A DNA stretch of 15,941 bases from Flavobacteriia bacterium (GTDB lineage Bacteria; Bacteroidota; Bacteroidia; Flavobacteriales; Flavobacteriaceae), in NCBI GenBank assembly GCA_011330545.1, contig DRQI01000537.1:1-15941 (forward strand), in the 5' to 3' direction. Positions within the stretch are counted from its first letter, which is position 1. The number at the start of each line of letters is the position of its first letter. The translations under genes were made by a program, and so were the position numbers. The notes below the pieces were generated by a model. That model searched no databases. It had not been told where the DNA came from and saw only the letters and a program-made list of their open reading frames with translations. Of the stretch, positions 1-7,011 are shown piece after piece.

Positions 1-1
1 A

Positions 2-238
2 GATAATACGAGCTATGATAGGGATTTAGAAGGAATGGAAAAACTTAAAAACTTCAAATTTAATGTTGATTTTTTTACGCCTTCTTTTGAAGAACTCAAC
101 TATATATGGGGCACGTTGGGCGGTAAGCAATATCCTTCCTTGATTTATAAAGTTTCGGTACTCGAAATAGAAAGAAATGTAACCGCTAAAGAAGGGCCGG
201 TAATTATCGAAGTAAATAATATCCTGAAAAGAAATTAA
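2..238 (+). CDS. DUF4255 / Pvc16-like cap (tail-terminator) protein, C-terminal fragment
   Basis: The reading frame is open from the first bases of the window to a TAA at 236-238, so only the last 78 or so residues are present. The methionine at 35 is internal, because the frame continues upstream of it. The fragment has the C-terminal signature of DUF4255 proteins: a phrase of the type F-x-P-x-F-E-E-L-N-x-I-W-G-T-L-G-G-K-Q, then P-S-L-I-Y-K-V-S-V-L-E-I. DUF4255 forms the N-terminal part of Pvc16/Afp16, which caps the sheath and tube at the end away from the baseplate; the assignment follows from that family knowledge. The next gene starts at the base after the stop codon, which suggests translational coupling. 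The N-terminus, promoter and total length lie outside the window. Confidence 0.8.
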   Translation, partial: DNTSYDRDLEGMEKLKNFKFNVDFFTPSFEELNYIWGTLGGKQYPSLIYKVSVLEIERNVTAKEGPVIIEVNNILKRN

Positions 239-1213
239 ATGTTTTATAAGGCCATTTTTAATATCAACCTTTACCATGCCTTTTTTCTCGATGACGGAGA
301 AAATAAGTTCGCTAACATGATTGCGGCAGAAAAAGAAAAACAATTAGAAACCTATCAAATTGCCAATCAGTTAAAAATTGTTCCAACCCAAGCAACAAAT
401 CACGCTATTATAAATCATAGAATGTTGTTAAAAGTACATGATAAAGGGTTTAGAATAGTAGTAAGTACACTATTAAAAAACGTTTCAGGAACTGCCAAAT
501 ACAGTCCGATAATTCCTTTATCCAATAATTTGACGCTCACTTTTGCCATCTATGCCGTTGATCCTTATTTTGATAATTATACACAAGTAGTAAGTAGAAA
601 TGAGAGTGCGTTATATTTATTTGCCAACAAGGCACCTGCCACTAATCCCGGTTTCGTTAATATTTTTACTGAAGACGGAACCGTAGATACAAGTTTTTTA
701 CTGAGTGCCGGTAGTACAAGAAACCTTGTATATACTATTGCCGAAGAAGATGAATTTTTAGAAGACAAAATTCAGCAATTTTCCGTTACCCGAATACCGA
801 AAACCGATATAGAAGGGGCAGAAGAAAAAAAGATATTAAACAACTATATACAAAGTAATAAGCAAAAAGGGTTGTTGGGGTATGTACGGCTTACCATAAA
901 GGGAGATTCAAATCACAATTTATTAGAAATTGACGAGAGTGATGCCAATACTATAAAACAATATATCATTGAACCTTCACCTGAGTTTACCTTAAGTTTT
1001 AAAAACCGAAAAACATTTTGGCGGTATGTTAAAGAATCAGACAACCTTATTTTAACCACCGGCAGTACCAAACCATTGACCAAAAATGGTTTTATAGAAA
1101 TCAAAAAATCAGATTTTAACCCGCAGCCTTCAGAAGATTATAAGTATCCGAACCCTACGGTAGACATTATTAAAAAAGAGGCCGGAAAATACTATTCAGA
1201 AATATTTATTTAA
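239..1213 (+). CDS. Unassigned CIS-locus protein (324 aa), possible cap-end accessory
   Basis: I do not recognise a named family. The ATG directly abuts the stop of the DUF4255 gene, which fixes the start and argues for coupled synthesis. The protein is soluble-looking: no signal peptide and no membrane segment. Residues 60-110 and 210-290 look rich in beta strands (alternating hydrophobic runs such as LTLTFAIYAV and GLLGYVRLTI). An acidic/basic patch at about 165-205 looks helical. The C-terminal tail has a YPNP turn at about 303-306 followed by a short helix. Position between a cap protein and the sheath suggests a structural or assembly part of the distal end, for example a cap adaptor such as the one described for AlgoCIS. 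That role is inference from position only. An assembly chaperone or a cargo protein are alternatives. Confidence 0.6.
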   Translation: MFYKAIFNINLYHAFFLDDGENKFANMIAAEKEKQLETYQIANQLKIVPTQATNHAIINHRMLLKVHDKGFRIVVSTLLKNVSGTAKYSPIIPLSNNLTLTFAIYAVDPYFDNYTQVVSRNESALYLFANKAPATNPGFVNIFTEDGTVDTSFLLSAGSTRNLVYTIAEEDEFLEDKIQQFSVTRIPKTDIEGAEEKKILNNYIQSNKQKGLLGYVRLTIKGDSNHNLLEIDESDANTIKQYIIEPSPEFTLSFKNRKTFWRYVKESDNLILTTGSTKPLTKNGFIEIKKSDFNPQPSEDYKYPNPTVDIIKKEAGKYYSEIFI

Positions 1214-1237
1214 AAAATTAATCTAAACATTAAAATT
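1214..1237 (+). promoter_or_regulatory. AT-rich translational leader of the sheath gene
   Basis: This 24-nt gap contains only two C residues and no G, and has no Shine-Dalgarno core. It ends in TAAAATT directly before the ATG. The 11-base string TAAAATTATGA at 1231-1241 recurs exactly at 13456-13466, before the last gene. A-rich, SD-free leaders are the common start context in Bacteroidota, so this is read as a ribosome-recruiting leader. I see no TAnnTTTG-type promoter element in it. Confidence 0.4.
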
Positions 1238-3142
1238 ATGACAGCGTACAAAACACCGGGAGTTTATATCGAAGAAATTGTAAAGTTTCCACCATCGGTA
1301 GCCCAAGTAGAAACGGCCATACCGGCTTTTATCGGATATACTGAAAAAGCAACCAAAAAAGAACAAGGTGACCTCAATGGCATTCCGAAAAGGATTACAT
1401 CAATGTTAGAATACAGAACCTATTTCGGAAGTGCAAAAAAAGAAACAGCCATTTCAGTTTCGGTGATTGATGATGTTATTTCGGCAACACCGCCCGGTGA
1501 TGCACAAAAATCACCATTCTTAATGTATTATTCACTACAAATGTATTTTGCCAATGGAGGCGGGCCTTGTTATATTGTATCGGTAGGCCAATATGATAGT
1601 ACACTTACCAGCCCGGCAACACTCGTAGAATTCAGCAAATTAAAAGAAGGATTGACGAAAATAAGAAAAGTTGACGAGCCTACATTGCTCCTATTTCCTG
1701 ATGCAACCTCATTGACAGGAGATGGTGATTTTTATGCCATTTACAGTGATGCCTTAACACAATGTAATGAATTGCAAGACCGTTTTACCATCATAGATAC
1801 CTATTCAGATATGGAGCATAATACTTCATTGTCAGATAGTTCAGGGACGCCCTATGGCACTTTAGAACCCGATAAGTCAATCCGTGAAGGAATTAGTCTC
1901 GGCAAAGATTATTTAAAATACGGTGCCGTTTATTTTCCGTTTTTAGAAACCATCTTAGATTATGTGTACGACGAAAGCCAAATAGATGTGGTGCAGCAAA
2001 CCTCAAACCCAGAAGATGTTCAACAAAAGGTAAAAAATGTATCAGATGGTATAGACTCTTCAGTATTTGACAGTACTGAATTTGATGCCTTAAAAACAGC
2101 TGTGAGCGCTGCTGCCGATGCTGATGCTGCCGTAGCCATTATTCCGGGCATAAAAGATAAAATCAATGAGTTTAAAACACTTATTAGTAATTTGGTAAGT
2201 GAGTTAAACGCTACCTTACCCATTGGCAGAAATAATGGTGCCACAGCAGAAGCCAATGCCTTAGATACGTGGATTACAACAGTGTTAGAACAAGCACATT
2301 TAGATTTTAGCAAGTCGATAGACGATTTGAATGCCGATGATACAGCTACTAAAATCAACAATGAAATAGACAAAGACAAGGCCGCTTTAGATACCCTGAA
2401 AACACAAGTTGACACCCTGATTGCCAGTGGTGAATTAAAAGCTTTGATAGATGCATTGCCGGGTTCAGGAACCACTTCTACCACCGTGAAATTAAGCACA
2501 CTTCAAAGTGATAACAATCAATTGTACAATAAGATTAAGGCCGAAATAGCATTACTGCCTGTTAAATTGCCGCCGGGCTCAACCATTGCCGGTATTTATG
2601 CAAGAGTAGACAGCGATAGGGGCGTATGGAAAGCACCTGCCAATGTAGGTGTAAGTTATGTAACAAAACCTTCAGTAGCAGTTTCACATGAAGACCAAAT
2701 GCAATTAAATGTTGATGAAGTAGCCGGTAAATCAATTAATGCCATTAGAACTTTTACAGGAAAAGGAATTTTGGTTTGGGGAGCCCGGACTTTAGCCGGT
2801 AATGATAACGAATGGAGATATGTTCCGGTAAGGCGCTTCTTTAATATGGCGGAAGAATCTATTAAAAAAGCTACCGAACAATTTGTTTTTGAACCCAATG
2901 ACAAAAATACTTGGGTTCGTGTAAAAGCAATGATTGATAATTTTTTAACCGCACAATGGAGAGCTGGGGCATTAGCAGGGCCTACTCCTGACAAAGCCTT
3001 TTATGTAAAGGTAGGATTGGGGGAAACCATGACAGCCATCGACATTTTAGAAGGTAATATGATTATTGAAATAGGGATGGCCGTAGTAAGGCCTGCCGAA
3101 TTCATTATTCTAAAATTTTCTCACAAAATGCAAGAAGTATAA
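1238..3142 (+). CDS. Contractile tail sheath protein (Pvc2-like, phage sheath FI family)
   Basis: This protein polymerises into the sheath whose contraction drives the tube. The N-terminus (MTAYKTPGVYIEEI) is the classic sheath start, with PGVY-x-E-E followed by an A-I-P-A-F-I-G-Y-T strand at residues 28-35. The conserved N-terminal core runs to about 248. The C-terminal core resumes at about 441 (PPGSTIAGIYARVDSDRGVW, then W-K-A-P-A-N). It includes GKGILVWGARTLAG (508-521), W-R-Y-V-P-V-R-R-F-F (526-535) and the beta-strand C-terminus that interlocks subunits. At 634 aa it is longer than simple sheaths of this family because of the 249-440 insertion. Its neighbour is the main tube gene, as in other CIS loci. 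PVC and Afp clusters have three sheath paralogs, but only one is visible here. Confidence 0.95.
   Translation: MTAYKTPGVYIEEIVKFPPSVAQVETAIPAFIGYTEKATKKEQGDLNGIPKRITSMLEYRTYFGSAKKETAISVSVIDDVISATPPGDAQKSPFLMYYSLQMYFANGGGPCYIVSVGQYDSTLTSPATLVEFSKLKEGLTKIRKVDEPTLLLFPDATSLTGDGDFYAIYSDALTQCNELQDRFTIIDTYSDMEHNTSLSDSSGTPYGTLEPDKSIREGISLGKDYLKYGAVYFPFLETILDYVYDESQIDVVQQTSNPEDVQQKVKNVSDGIDSSVFDSTEFDALKTAVSAAADADAAVAIIPGIKDKINEFKTLISNLVSELNATLPIGRNNGATAEANALDTWITTVLEQAHLDFSKSIDDLNADDTATKINNEIDKDKAALDTLKTQVDTLIASGELKALIDALPGSGTTSTTVKLSTLQSDNNQLYNKIKAEIALLPVKLPPGSTIAGIYARVDSDRGVWKAPANVGVSYVTKPSVAVSHEDQMQLNVDEVAGKSINAIRTFTGKGILVWGARTLAGNDNEWRYVPVRRFFNMAEESIKKATEQFVFEPNDKNTWVRVKAMIDNFLTAQWRAGALAGPTPDKAFYVKVGLGETMTAIDILEGNMIIEIGMAVVRPAEFIILKFSHKMQEV
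1985..2557 (+). other. Helical insertion domain within the sheath (residues about 250-440)
   Basis: The stretch separates two well-conserved halves of the sheath fold. It is rich in Ala, Asp, Leu, Lys, Asn and Thr, with heptad-like spacing of hydrophobics (for example around residues 300-322 and 366-396) and a low-complexity Ala/Asp run at 290-300. The DNA at 2108-2135 is correspondingly repetitive (GCTGCTGCCGATGCTGATGC). It has almost no aromatic residues. In related sheaths, extra domains at this position project from the outer surface of the tube. Codon use matches the flanks, so I see no sign of a recent import. The boundaries are approximate. Confidence 0.6.
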
Positions 3143-3176
3143 CTAAACTATTCAATAATTTTTAAAAATATAAATC
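3143..3176 (+). promoter_or_regulatory. AT-rich leader of the main tube gene with a 12-nt palindrome
   Basis: This 34-nt spacer, the longest in the window, contains no G. It holds the perfect palindrome ATTTTTAAAAAT at 3158-3169, eight bases before the tube ATG at 3177. An all-A/T stem is too weak to act as an intrinsic terminator. The most likely role is an unstructured, A-rich ribosome-loading leader or an mRNA processing site between the sheath and tube genes, both of which must be made in many copies. That role is inference. Confidence 0.35.
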
Positions 3177-3623
3177 ATGGCAGAATCATATGCATTACCG
3201 AAGTTTCATTTCGCTGTTTCATTTGGAGATAGCAAATTTAACTGTACCGAAGTTTCAGGATTAGATTTTGAAAGAGAAGTAATAGAATACCGGGCAGGAG
3301 CAGACCCTGAATACCATAAATCAAAACAACCCGGACTTTCAAAATACAGCAACATTACTATCAAGCGAGGCACTTTTGCCGATAAGAGCTTAGAGTTTTA
3401 CAAACAGTGGATTAAAACAGTTTATTTTCAAGAAGGTGGTGATAAGTTTAGAGGTGATTTAACTATTAGCTTGTTAGATGAAAATCACGAACCTGTGGTT
3501 ACATGGAAGGCTCAAAGTGCCTACATCACTAAAATTCAATCTACCGATTTGAAAGCAGACGGCAATGAAATTGCTATCGAAACCGCTGAGTTTGTCCACG
3601 AAAAATTAGCATTGGTTGAGTAA
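3177..3623 (+). CDS. Inner tube protein 1 (Pvc1-like, phage tail tube gp19/Hcp-like family)
   Basis: This 148-aa protein is the likely main subunit that stacks into the rigid inner tube. It has the gp19-like tube pattern: an F-H-F-A-V-S-F first strand (10-16), the T-E-V-S-G-L-D-F phrase (24-31), Y-S-N-I-T-I-K-R-G (57-65), and a small helix with F-Y-K-Q-W. The closing strands carry L-L-D-E-N-H-E-P-V-V-T-W and N-E-I-A-I-E-T-A-E-F. The length fits the family. It lies directly after the sheath gene and shares its stop with the start of the second tube gene (TAATG). It is judged the main tube because it follows the sheath, has its own AT-rich leader and is the closer match to the canonical Pvc1 pattern. 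Confidence 0.93.
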   Translation: MAESYALPKFHFAVSFGDSKFNCTEVSGLDFEREVIEYRAGADPEYHKSKQPGLSKYSNITIKRGTFADKSLEFYKQWIKTVYFQEGGDKFRGDLTISLLDENHEPVVTWKAQSAYITKIQSTDLKADGNEIAIETAEFVHEKLALVE

Positions 3624-4063
3624 TGGCTGAGTATTATCCACCGGTAGGTTTTCATTTTAAAGTAGAGTTCACAGGAATTTCTACCACTCAAAATGACCAT
3701 CAATTTCAGTCGGTTTCAGGGCTTTCGGTAGACCTTGAAACCGAAGAAGTTGCCGAAGGAGGAGAGAATAGGTTCAAACATAAAATTCCCGTTCGAACGA
3801 AATACCCGAACCTAGTCTTAAAAAGAGGCTTATTAATAGATTCAGGGATTATCAAATGGTGTAGAAATGCTTTAGAGAATTTGGTGGTAGAACCTATTGA
3901 TTTAACAGTGAGCTTATTAGATGAAGATCATGAACCCTTGCAAACGTGGAATGTGGTACATGCCTATCCGGTAAAATGGAATACAAGCGATTTGAATGCC
4001 GAAGAAAATAAACTCCTTATAGAAACATTAGAATTGACCTATAACTATTTTAATATTAGTTGA
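3623..4063 (+). CDS. Inner tube protein 2 (Pvc5-like, gp19 family paralog)
   Basis: This 146-aa paralog of the preceding tube protein shares the phrases V-S-G-L-x-x-D (31-37), N-L-V-L-K-R-G (63-69) and L-L-D-E-D-H-E-P-L-Q-T-W (98-109), as well as I-E-T-L-E near the C-terminus. Relative to the first copy it has an extra short segment (TGISTTQNDHQ) near residue 20. Its ATG overlaps the upstream TAA by one base, so translation is probably by re-initiation. In PVC/Afp particles the corresponding Pvc5-type paralog forms the first ring or rings joining hub and tube, in lower copy number. That role is inferred from gene order, because the next genes are Pvc6-, Pvc7- and Pvc8-like. Confidence 0.88.
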   Translation: MAEYYPPVGFHFKVEFTGISTTQNDHQFQSVSGLSVDLETEEVAEGGENRFKHKIPVRTKYPNLVLKRGLLIDSGIIKWCRNALENLVVEPIDLTVSLLDEDHEPLQTWNVVHAYPVKWNTSDLNAEENKLLIETLELTYNYFNIS

Positions 4064-4064
4064 A

Positions 4065-4229
4065 ATGCCAATTGAAATTAAAGAATTGTACATAAAAATA
4101 AATGTTGATGAAGGCCCCAATAAAGGAAATTCATCAAATAATGCCAATGCCGAAAAGAATAAGGCAGCTATTATAGCCTCATGCGTTGAAGAAGTGATGG
4201 CTGTTTTAAATCGACAAAAAGAACGCTAA
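4065..4229 (+). CDS. DUF5908 / Pvc6-like small CIS protein (54 aa)
   Basis: A 54-codon frame runs from ATG 4065 (one base after the tube-2 stop) to TAA 4227-4229. It is easily missed because of its length. The N-terminus, MPIEIKELYIKINVDE, matches the hallmark MPIEIxELxIxxxV start of DUF5908 proteins found in Bacteroidota CIS loci. An Asn/Ala/Lys-rich middle (residues 18-33) follows, then a predicted helix ending in EEVMAVLNRQKER. Position between the second tube gene and the LysM gene is exactly that of pvc6/afp6, which are also tiny. Its molecular role is not firmly known; a baseplate or hub-associated peptide is likely. The reading frame fills the gap almost completely (10 nt remain before the next ATG), which supports it being real. 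Confidence 0.85.
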   Translation: MPIEIKELYIKINVDEGPNKGNSSNNANAEKNKAAIIASCVEEVMAVLNRQKER

Positions 4230-4239
4230 ATACTGGATT

Positions 4240-4965
4240 ATGAGTGAAGGAAAATTACAAAAATTGGTCATACGCTGCTTTAGGGACGAAAAATATGAAT
4301 CGGAAATTGAAGAACTGAAATATACCGCCCTGCTGAATCCCGAAAAGTATTCACAATCATTTAAAACAGAATATAAAAAAGAACAAGCCTCGGGCAATAG
4401 CGCTACAGATCCAAAATTTACAAGGTCATTGCCTGCCGATTTAGATTTGGAGTTTCTCTTTGACAGAACGGGAGTAATTGTTCATTATGGCGATGACCCC
4501 GAATCGAACTCAGACGACACGGTATATAAAGATCAAGGAAATGGAATTATTGATGATATCGAAAATTTTAAAAAAGCCGTATTTGATTATAATGGCGAAG
4601 AGCATAAACCCAATTATCTCATTATCAGCTGGGGAGCCTTGTTGTTTAAAGGGATTTTAACAGAGTTGTCATTTGAATACAAACTCTTTAAGCCAGATGG
4701 CACACCGTTACGAGCCATTGCCAAGGTAAAATTCATTTCTCACATAGAAGCAGAGAAAAGAGCTGCAGGTGAAAATAACCAATCTCCTGACTTGACACAT
4801 TACAGGCAAGTAAAAGACGGCGAAACTTTGCCGTTGTTAACTTTTAAAATATATGGAGATGCTAAATACTATTTAGAAGTGGCAAAAGTGAATAAGCTGA
4901 ATCAGTTTAGAAAATTGAAAGCAGGAACCGAATTGTTTTTTCCACCCTTAGAAAAATTAGCATAG
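4240..4965 (+). CDS. LysM-containing CIS tube/hub adaptor protein (Pvc7-like)
   Basis: In PVC-like particles the Pvc7 protein sits at the hub and ties the tube initiator to the baseplate. Here the 241-aa protein has an N-terminal domain with strands KLQKLVIRCF (5-14) and I-E-E-L-K-Y-T-A-L-L-N-P (23-34), and an A-D-L-D-L-E-F-L-F-D-R-T phrase (66-77) usual in this family. W131-G-x-L-L-F-K-G and a strand through about 165 resemble the gp53/gp25-contacting fold. A C-terminal LysM module at about 187-236 begins YRQVKDGETL and ends A-G-T-E-L-F-F-P-P. In this setting the LysM is a protein-protein clamp as in T4 gp53, not necessarily a peptidoglycan binder. There is no signal peptide. The stop abuts the VgrG-like ATG with no gap. 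Confidence 0.88.
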   Translation: MSEGKLQKLVIRCFRDEKYESEIEELKYTALLNPEKYSQSFKTEYKKEQASGNSATDPKFTRSLPADLDLEFLFDRTGVIVHYGDDPESNSDDTVYKDQGNGIIDDIENFKKAVFDYNGEEHKPNYLIISWGALLFKGILTELSFEYKLFKPDGTPLRAIAKVKFISHIEAEKRAAGENNQSPDLTHYRQVKDGETLPLLTFKIYGDAKYYLEVAKVNKLNQFRKLKAGTELFFPPLEKLA

Positions 4966-6711
4966 ATGAATAATAGCGGTGTCATACAAACTTCTAAAAG
5001 TGCTGATCTTATCACACATAAGATATTGATTGAAGGCGAAGAACTTTCAAAAATATATCAGGTAAAAAGTATTGTGATAAGTAAAGAAGTAAATAGAATT
5101 CCAACAGCCCAAATTGTATTTATTGACGGAGAAGCCTCTAAAAGAGATTTTAACCTGAGTAATCAAGAATTGCTAATTCCCGGAAAAACGATAGAAATTA
5201 CTGCAGGTTATCATGGCGATGAAGAAATTATTTTTAAAGGAATCATTATAAAACACAACCTGAAAATTAGAGAAAATAGCTCGCAATTAATAGTAGAATG
5301 TAAAGATGAGGCCGTTAAAATGACCATTGGCAGAAAAAGTAAATACTATTATGATAGTAAAGACAGTGTCATTTTTGAAGAATTAATAGGAAGCTATTCA
5401 ATAGAAAATGATATAGAAGAAACAAATTACGAGCACAAAGAATTAGTACAATACAATGCTTCTGATTGGGATTTTATGGTGTCAAGGGCACAAGCCAATG
5501 GCCAATTGTGTTTTGTAGACGACGGGAAAATAACTATTGCTAAACCCAATCTAAGCCAAACCGAAATAGAAACCGTCACCTTTGGAGCCACACTATTAGA
5601 TTTTGATGCAGAAATTGATGCCCGAAACCAATTCTCCAAAGTATCAGCCTACGGATGGAACCAAGCAGACCAAGAATTATTAGCAATAGAAGCAGTTGAC
5701 CCATCGGTTTCTTTAAATAGTAATCTTGCTAGTAGTGATTTGAATACCATTACAGGCTTAGAGAATTTGCAATTAAAACACGGTGGGAATATCAGCGATT
5801 CAGAATTGCAAAATTGGGCTGATGCCAAATGGCTCTTTCAACAATTGGCAAAAGTAAGGGGCAGGGTAAAATTTCAAGGCATTCCAACTGTCAAGCCCAA
5901 TACCATACTAAAACTAGAAGGAGTAGGCGACCGGTTTAACGGAAATATCTATATCACGGCTATTAGCCATTACCTGGCCGATGGAAATTGGGTCGTCAAT
6001 GCCCAATTCGGATTAAATCCACAATGGTTTTCAGAAACTTTTGACATTCATTCCCAACCGGCATCAGGATTGCTACCAGCCATAAACGGATTGCAGATTG
6101 GCATCGTCTCACAGTTACAAGACGACCCCGATAGTGAAGAACGTATACTCGTACAAATACCCATAATAGATAATCAAGAACAAGGTATTTGGTGCAGGGT
6201 TGCATCATTAGATGCAGGAGACAGTAGAGGTGCCTTTTTTAGGCCCGAAATAGGAGATGAGGTGATTATTGGCTTTATCAATAAAGACCCCAACGATGCA
6301 ATTGTATTAGGTATGTTGCACAGCAGTGCAAAACCTGCTCCCATCACTGCCAGTGATGATAACCACGAAAAAGGATTTGTAACCCGAAGTGAAATGAAAA
6401 TCTTGTTCGATGACGACAAAAAATCGCTCGAAATCTCTACACCGGCAGGCAAACACATTACGCTTGATGAAGATGCCGGAACCATTGTAATAGAAGACGA
6501 TAATTCAAATATAATAACCATCAATAGTGATGGTATCAGTTTAGAAAGTGCCGGTAATATTGAATTAAACGCCTCAGGCGACGTCAGTATTGAAGGTACC
6601 AATGTGTCAATTACCGCCAATGCCGAATTCAAAGCAGAAGGCTCGGCCGGGGCAGAAATATCAACGAGTGCCGTGGCAAAACTAAAAGGGTCACTGGTAC
6701 AAATAAATTAA
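4966..6711 (+). CDS. VgrG/Pvc8-like hub-spike protein
   Basis: This trimeric hub links the tube to the puncturing needle. The 581 residues show a gp27-like region at about 15-355 (phage late control D type, with Y-N-A-S-D-W-D-F-M-V-S-R at 163-174 and F-V-D-D-G-K-I-T at 183-190). The gp5 OB-fold at about 374-455 has GLQIGIVSQ, then R-I-L-V-Q-I-P, F-R-P-E-I-G-D-E-V-I-I-G-F and A-I-V-L-G-M-L-H. A repetitive beta-helix needle follows at about 485-581, with short strands such as GNIELNASGDVSIEGTNVSI. The protein ends with the needle, with no fused effector domain. ATG 4966 begins at the base after the preceding stop. A PAAR gene follows, as expected for a tip that caps this needle. Confidence 0.95.
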   Translation: MNNSGVIQTSKSADLITHKILIEGEELSKIYQVKSIVISKEVNRIPTAQIVFIDGEASKRDFNLSNQELLIPGKTIEITAGYHGDEEIIFKGIIIKHNLKIRENSSQLIVECKDEAVKMTIGRKSKYYYDSKDSVIFEELIGSYSIENDIEETNYEHKELVQYNASDWDFMVSRAQANGQLCFVDDGKITIAKPNLSQTEIETVTFGATLLDFDAEIDARNQFSKVSAYGWNQADQELLAIEAVDPSVSLNSNLASSDLNTITGLENLQLKHGGNISDSELQNWADAKWLFQQLAKVRGRVKFQGIPTVKPNTILKLEGVGDRFNGNIYITAISHYLADGNWVVNAQFGLNPQWFSETFDIHSQPASGLLPAINGLQIGIVSQLQDDPDSEERILVQIPIIDNQEQGIWCRVASLDAGDSRGAFFRPEIGDEVIIGFINKDPNDAIVLGMLHSSAKPAPITASDDNHEKGFVTRSEMKILFDDDKKSLEISTPAGKHITLDEDAGTIVIEDDNSNIITINSDGISLESAGNIELNASGDVSIEGTNVSITANAEFKAEGSAGAEISTSAVAKLKGSLVQIN

Positions 6712-6719
6712 AAAGAGAA

Positions 6720-7010
6720 ATGGGAATGCCCGCAGCAAGAATAACAGACATGCACGTGTGCCCAATGGTTACCGGAACCGTACCTCATGTGGGCGGGCCT
6801 ATTTTACCTGCCGGAGAACCCACGGTACTTATCGGAGGTATTCCCGCAGCCAAAGTAGGTGATATGGCAACCTGTGTTGGCCCACCGGATACAATCATCG
6901 CGGGCTCAGGTACCGTTTTCATTGGCGGAATGCCCGCTGCCAGAATGGGTGATTCAACATCACATGGCGGAACCATTGTAGCTGGAGAACCCACAGTATT
7001 ACTAGGATAA
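6720..7010 (+). CDS. PAAR-domain spike tip protein
   Basis: This 96-aa protein forms the sharp cone on top of the VgrG-like needle. It shows three PAAR-type repeats: MPAARITD at 3-10, G-G-I-P-A-A-K-V-G-D at 39-48 and G-G-M-P-A-A-R-M-G-D at 69-78. Repeated G-E-P-T-V-L strands occur at 32-37 and 89-94, also visible in DNA as near-identical GGAGAACCCAC copies at 6813-6823 and 6984-6994. Candidate metal ligands are H12, C14, H23, C52 and H82; PAAR tips normally hold one metal with His and Cys. It is a stand-alone tip with no toxin extension. ATG 6720 follows an A-rich GAGAA, and ATG 6726 (MPAAR) is an equally possible start. Confidence 0.95.
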   Translation: MGMPAARITDMHVCPMVTGTVPHVGGPILPAGEPTVLIGGIPAAKVGDMATCVGPPDTIIAGSGTVFIGGMPAARMGDSTSHGGTIVAGEPTVLLG

Positions 7011-7011
7011 A

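Noticed and set aside
26..343. 105-aa antisense frame spanning the DUF4255 end and the start of the next gene
   Set aside because: It is dominated by Phe/Lys/Ile runs, which is what A-rich sense DNA yields on the complement. It cuts across two supported + strand genes.
2020..2499. 159-aa antisense frame under the sheath insertion
   Set aside because: It has no recognisable start context or motifs. It mirrors the repetitive Ala/Asp-rich sense coding sequence, and the + strand frame is clearly the real sheath gene.
1985..2557. Sheath insertion as a recently acquired mobile segment
   Set aside because: No flanking direct or inverted repeats are evident, and codon choice (TTA Leu, GCC Ala, AAA Lys) matches the surrounding genes.
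1223..3148. Shared hexamer CTAAAC upstream of both the sheath (1223) and tube (3143) genes as a possible motif
   Set aside because: Six bases in A-rich spacers at different distances (15 and 34 nt) from the starts are not more than chance would give.
4478..4660. 60-aa + frame inside the LysM protein gene
   Set aside because: It lies wholly within a well-supported gene in another frame and shows no motif or start context.
6342..6358. Hairpin CATCACT-GCC-AGTGATG in the VgrG-like gene
   Set aside because: A 7-bp stem with a triloop, but it is in coding sequence between the OB-fold and needle and has no U-run. Most likely chance.
6174..6632. 152-aa antisense frame under the VgrG-like gene
   Set aside because: It is a Ser/Leu/Ile-rich shadow of the OB-fold and beta-helix codons. 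It crosses unmistakable hub-spike domains and has no leader of its own.
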